Shown: positions 4,410 through 7,106 of the stretch, one piece after another
How the letters are laid out: the number at the start of each line of letters is the position of its first letter
Numbering within the stretch: position 1 is the stretch's first letter
Source of the DNA: Acidobacteriota bacterium
Lineage (GTDB): Bacteria > Acidobacteriota > Terriglobia > Terriglobales > Acidobacteriaceae
Reading direction: 5' to 3'
DNA length: 7,106 bases
Assembly (NCBI GenBank): GCA_025353435.1
Contig: JANXQR010000059.1
Location: 1 to 7,106, forward strand
Made by a program: the position numbers and the translations under genes
The notes under the pieces: generated by a model
What the model saw: only the letters and a program-made list of their open reading frames with translations
Databases searched by the model: none
What the model was told of the DNA's origin: nothing

Positions 4410-6545
4410 ATGGAGCACTCAATATTTGGCATTTGCCAGAACAACAGGAAAGCTTGTGCACAGCGTCTGCAAGCCCACCTCAACCTTGCAAGCTTGATCG
4501 CAATTTTCGCCATTACCCTCACAATGCTCGGCGGATCTACCTCCACAACCACAGCACAGGAACCGGGGCTCATCGCCGCGCCCACGCCGGCATCCACCGT
4601 CCGCCCATATCCCTTCCGGCCAAAGCGCAGCGTAGACAAGGACGATCGCCCGCAATCGGCGAGCCCTGTGAACGGCTCTACAATCACCCCGGGCCCCGCG
4701 GGCGCGCACCTTACTTACTACGGCGGCCCAGCCGTATCGAGCATCAATATCGTGGTGGTCTACTACGGAAATGGCTCGTACCTACCGGCCCTGAGCACCG
4801 GCTTGCCGGCCTTCTACTCCGCCATCACTAACGGCACGTACATGGACATGCTGAGCGAGTACAGCACCCAGGGAGTGGCCGGCGGTGGCACCACGGGCAA
4901 TGAACTCATCCAGCGCGGCGGAACCAACGCCTTCATCGGCAGCTATATCATCACGCCGAGTCTTGCAAACAGTGGAACCACCATCGACGACACGCAGGTC
5001 CAGGCCGAGCTCCTGGCGCAGATCAACGCCAGCCATCTGCCGACCCCGACCTACGACGCCAGTGGCAACGCCGACACGCTTTACATGATCTACTTCCCGC
5101 CAGGCATGACCATTACTTCGGGCGGCACTTCAAGCTGCCAATCGGGCGGTTTCTGCGCCTATCACGGAACAATTCCACTCGTCAGCAGCCAGAACATTCT
5201 CTACGGCGTGATGCCCGATATGCAGTCTCCCAGCGGCTGCTTCACCGGTTGCGGAAACTCGACCGTCTTCAACAACTACACGTCCGTCGCCAGCCATGAA
5301 TTTTCAGAGACCATCACGGATGCCGCGGTAGGGATTGCCCCATCCCTTGCCCCGCCGCTGGCCTGGTATGACAACAACAACAACGACGGCGAGATCGGCG
5401 ACATCTGCAATGCCATTCAAGGCACGGCGGACGGATACACCGTCCAGGCGGAGTGGTCGAATTTGCAAAATGGCTGCGCGCTCGGGCCAGTGACTTTTGC
5501 GGTTTCCGCGCCGGCAACCGCCACTTCCGGTTCATCGTTCAGCGTGACTGTGCAGACCCATGACAGCGCCGGTGCAAGTCTGAGTTCGTATCTGGGAACC
5601 ATTCACTTCAGCAGCACGGATCCGTCCGCAACGCTGCCCGCGGATTACACGTTCACAGGCGCGGATGCAGGGGTGCACACGTTCACAGGCGTGGTCTTGA
5701 ACAGCGCGGGAATCGAGTCGATCAGTGCAACAGGCACAGTGAACGTCGGATTCAAAGGCACCAGCTCGGCGATCACAGTCACTAGCGGCGTCGCGGCATC
5801 ACCGTATTTCAACCTTGCCGGAGGCACCTACCACTCACCGCAGTCGCTGATCCTCACCGATCCAACTCCAGGCGCCACTATTTACTACACCTACACCGCA
5901 AGCGGCGCCACTCCCACAACCGCATCCACCGTTTACGCCGGCCCCATCACCATCAACACCAGCGGCACGGTGGAGGCCATCGCAACCGCGCCTGGCTTCT
6001 CGCAAAGCCATATCAGCTCCAAGGCTTACGTGTACTCGGCCTTGTCGCCCGCGGCACCGCCATTCTTCAGCCTGGCCGGCGGCACTTACAACACTCCGCA
6101 TAACCTGACCTTGACCGACTCCACGCCCAGCTCGACCATCTACTACACCACCAATGGAAGTGCGCCCACCACCAGTTCCACCGTGTACTCCGCACCCATC
6201 ACCATTGCCGCAACCGAGACCGTGAAAGCCGCCGCCATTGCTCCCGGATTTTCGCTCGGCCCCGCCAGTTCCAAGTCCTATGTCTATACCCCGCTACCAG
6301 TTGCCGCATCTCCATTCTTCAGCCTGGCTGGCGGACACTACACCACCCCGCAGACCCTCAAGCTCACCGATTCCACCCCAGGAGCCACCATCTACTACAC
6401 AACCAACGGAACCAATCCGACCACCGCTTCGACTCCCTACACCGCACCCATCACCATCAGCGCGTCGGAAACCGTGAAGGCAATTGCCGCGGCTCCGGGT
6501 TACGCCAACAGCAACCCGTCCGCCAAGGCCTACACCATCCCTTAG
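4410..6545 (+). CDS. Secreted EXORDIUM/zincin-like protein with Ig-like module and three CHB_HEX_C-type repeats
   Basis: The 711-residue protein begins at ATG 4410. The signal peptide has a long basic n-region and a hydrophobic core at about 26-41 (LASLIAIFAITLTMLG), with likely cleavage near TTAQ (50). Residues 100-360 form a conserved-looking domain. It opens 'LTYYGGPAVSSINIVVVYYG' and contains ASHEFSETITDA (294-305) followed by AWYDNNNNDGEIGDICN (318-334). This layout resembles the PHI-1/EXORDIUM-like bacterial proteins. The HExxE motif with a later D/E-rich turn suggests a zincin-type metal site, although the classic HExxH second histidine is absent. Six cysteines (243, 249, 277, 281, 333, 356) suggest disulfides. 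Residues 362-457 look Ig/filamin-like. Three repeats of about 85 residues fill 463-711. It is probably exported or surface-exposed, and its substrate is unknown. Peptidase activity is an inference. The gene stands alone, with its own promoter. Confidence 0.75.
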   Translation: MEHSIFGICQNNRKACAQRLQAHLNLASLIAIFAITLTMLGGSTSTTTAQEPGLIAAPTPASTVRPYPFRPKRSVDKDDRPQSASPVNGSTITPGPAGAHLTYYGGPAVSSINIVVVYYGNGSYLPALSTGLPAFYSAITNGTYMDMLSEYSTQGVAGGGTTGNELIQRGGTNAFIGSYIITPSLANSGTTIDDTQVQAELLAQINASHLPTPTYDASGNADTLYMIYFPPGMTITSGGTSSCQSGGFCAYHGTIPLVSSQNILYGVMPDMQSPSGCFTGCGNSTVFNNYTSVASHEFSETITDAAVGIAPSLAPPLAWYDNNNNDGEIGDICNAIQGTADGYTVQAEWSNLQNGCALGPVTFAVSAPATATSGSSFSVTVQTHDSAGASLSSYLGTIHFSSTDPSATLPADYTFTGADAGVHTFTGVVLNSAGIESISATGTVNVGFKGTSSAITVTSGVAASPYFNLAGGTYHSPQSLILTDPTPGATIYYTYTASGATPTTASTVYAGPITINTSGTVEAIATAPGFSQSHISSKAYVYSALSPAAPPFFSLAGGTYNTPHNLTLTDSTPSSTIYYTTNGSAPTTSSTVYSAPITIAATETVKAAAIAPGFSLGPASSKSYVYTPLPVAASPFFSLAGGHYTTPQTLKLTDSTPGATIYYTTNGTNPTTASTPYTAPITISASETVKAIAAAPGYANSNPSAKAYTIP
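5796..6542 (+). repeat. Three tandem ~85-residue CHB_HEX_C-type repeats
   Basis: The units are 5796-6053, 6054-6305 and 6306-6542, with a period of 86 then 84 codons. Each reads roughly SPFFSLAGGxYxTPQ, LxLTDSTPGATIYYTT, NGTxPTTASTxYxAPITI, ETVKAxAxAPGF. This is the chitobiase/beta-hexosaminidase C-terminal-type fold often appended to exported proteins. Units 2 and 3 are closer to each other than to unit 1, which carries two extra residues in its central turn (YTYTASGATPTT). Confidence 0.75.
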
Positions 6546-6885
6546 GTCCCTGACCGATTGTTGTTTTATCAGAATTTTGGGTGCCCCAGGCTCGGCGCGC
6601 TTTTGTTTTTGCGCCTAGCCTGGGATATCTCGACACTCAACCGCGAACAAAATCATGCGGTCGGAGTTCCGGTGTTATCCACCACACAGATGGTCGTTTT
6701 TGTCTTGAAGGGACACTGCTTTTACACCTTGCGGAAAAACTCGGTTCGGAGGTAGGCGGGTAACCCCCGCATTCACCCTCCAGAATCAAGGTCGGCTTTA
6801 GTCGCGGAGGGACACATTCCTCCAATTTCTCACTCAAATTCCGCAGCCTCTTCAACCCTCGGAATAAAACCCCGCATCCTCACCT
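6546..6885. other. 340-bp non-coding stretch with intergenic repeat character
   Basis: No open frame here has an RBS or recognisable protein motifs. The stretch holds a long hairpin (listed separately). It also holds GCGGG/CCCGC at 6756-6770 and a 7-bp stem with a CACA tetraloop at 6806-6823 (GGAGGGA/TTCCTCC, one G-T pair). The 8-mer AGGGACAC occurs twice, at 6709-6716 and 6808-6815. This mixture suggests decayed palindromic intergenic repeats. It must also contain the 3' ends of the transcripts from both converging genes. Confidence 0.45.
6585..6624. repeat. Long imperfect hairpin, REP-like element or terminator
   Basis: CCCAGGCT (6585-6592) pairs with AGCCTGGG (6617-6624). After one C/T mismatch the stem continues GGCGC (6594-6598) / GCGCC (6611-6615), giving 13 pairs around a T-rich loop. 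It lies 40 bases past the stop of the surface protein. No U-tract follows on either strand outside the stem, which argues against a standard intrinsic terminator. The flanking 'GGGTGCC' resembles a palindromic intergenic repeat I associate with Acidobacteriaceae genomes; that link is from memory and unchecked. Confidence 0.5.
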
Positions 6886-7106
6886 TCACTCCGCCCGCAA
6901 CGCCTGCATGGGATTCAGCCGCGATGCCCTCCATGCCGGAACCAGGCAAGCCAGCATCGCTACCAGCAGCAGCGCACCCGCAACCACCCCAAACACAACC
7001 GGATCAAGAGCCTTCGTCCCATACAGCATGGACTGGATTGCCCGCGTGGCCGCCGCGCCCGCGATCAGGCCAAACCCAAGCCCAAACACCGCGGGCTTCA
7101 TTCCGT
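6886..7106 (-). CDS. ABC transporter permease (MacB/FtsX type), C-terminal end
   Basis: Only the last ~73 residues are in the window; the gene continues past 7106 on the minus strand, and the ATG at 7101 is internal. Two membrane spans are visible: 'AVFGLGFGLIAGAAATRAI' and 'PVVFGVVAGALLLVAMLACLVPAW'. They are joined by 'QSMLYGTKALD'. The protein ends 'PAWRASRLNPMQALRAE', the classic C-terminal signature of MacB-like/FtsX-domain permeases (P-A-x-R-A-x-x-x-x-P-x-x-A-L-R-x-E). In Acidobacteriota these often occur as large duplicated permeases without an adjacent ATPase; whether this one does cannot be seen. The role is probably export or mechanotransmission across the inner membrane. The substrate is unknown. 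It converges with the surface-protein gene. Confidence 0.85.
   Translation of the reverse strand, partial: GMKPAVFGLGFGLIAGAAATRAIQSMLYGTKALDPVVFGVVAGALLLVAMLACLVPAWRASRLNPMQALRAE

Noticed and set aside
5647..5691. 15-bp direct repeat ACACGTTCACAGGCG, 30 bp apart (5647-5661 and 5677-5691)
   Set aside because: It lies inside the Ig-like module, where YTFTGAD...HTFTGV is an ordinary repeated strand pattern. It is protein-level constraint rather than a DNA element.
6675..6683. TTATCCACC, one mismatch from a DnaA box
   Set aside because: It is a single isolated copy without other boxes, an AT-rich unwinding region or replication genes, so it is no evidence for an origin.

Overview
The window looks like chromosomal DNA from an Acidobacteriota bacterium, most likely class Terriglobia (the Acidobacteriaceae-type soil groups). 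This is an inference from three things: the GC-rich coding style; a MacB/FtsX-type permease C-terminus of the kind found in the large 'orphan permease' families of these genomes; and a mix of glycoside hydrolases, TPR secreted proteins and large exported repeat proteins. No 16S or other phylogenetic marker is present, so the assignment is tentative.

Layout. (1) Positions 1-594 (+) hold the C-terminal end of a glycoside hydrolase family 2 enzyme whose start lies outside the window. (2) It converges on a TPR-repeat exported protein on the minus strand (693-1892). The gap holds a hairpin placed to terminate the TPR gene. (3) About 310 bp separate the TPR start from the next gene. This stretch has no convincing gene but is structured: two mutually exclusive stems, a 14-bp perfect palindrome, and a 26-bp segment that matches, in frame, part of the GH12 gene 1.3 kb downstream. 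(4) A two-domain GNAT acetyltransferase (2207-3082, +) is followed after 90 bp by (5) a membrane-anchored GH12 endoglucanase/xyloglucanase-like enzyme (3173-4021, +). (6) After about 200 bp comes a good sigma70-type promoter (TTGACA-17-TATTCT), a leader of roughly 150 nt with an 8-bp hairpin, and a 711-residue secreted protein (4410-6545, +). That protein has an EXORDIUM/zincin-like HEFSE region, an Ig-like module and three chitobiase/hexosaminidase C-terminal-type repeats. (7) A 340-bp non-coding stretch (6546-6885) carries a long hairpin and other short inverted repeats that look like intergenic repeat DNA. (8) The window ends in the C-terminus of an ABC-type permease on the minus strand (6886-7106).

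The GH2 and GH12 genes, and the surface protein with carbohydrate-enzyme-type repeats, suggest a locus for handling plant or fungal polysaccharide at the cell surface. The genes do not form one operon: strands alternate, and only GNAT-GH12 could share a transcript. I see no phage, CRISPR, transposase, toxin-antitoxin or tRNA/rRNA gene. I did not find a clear new multi-gene system. The most unusual items are the GH12-like fossil in the intergenic region, the alternative stems beside it, and the HEFSE surface protein with its leader.
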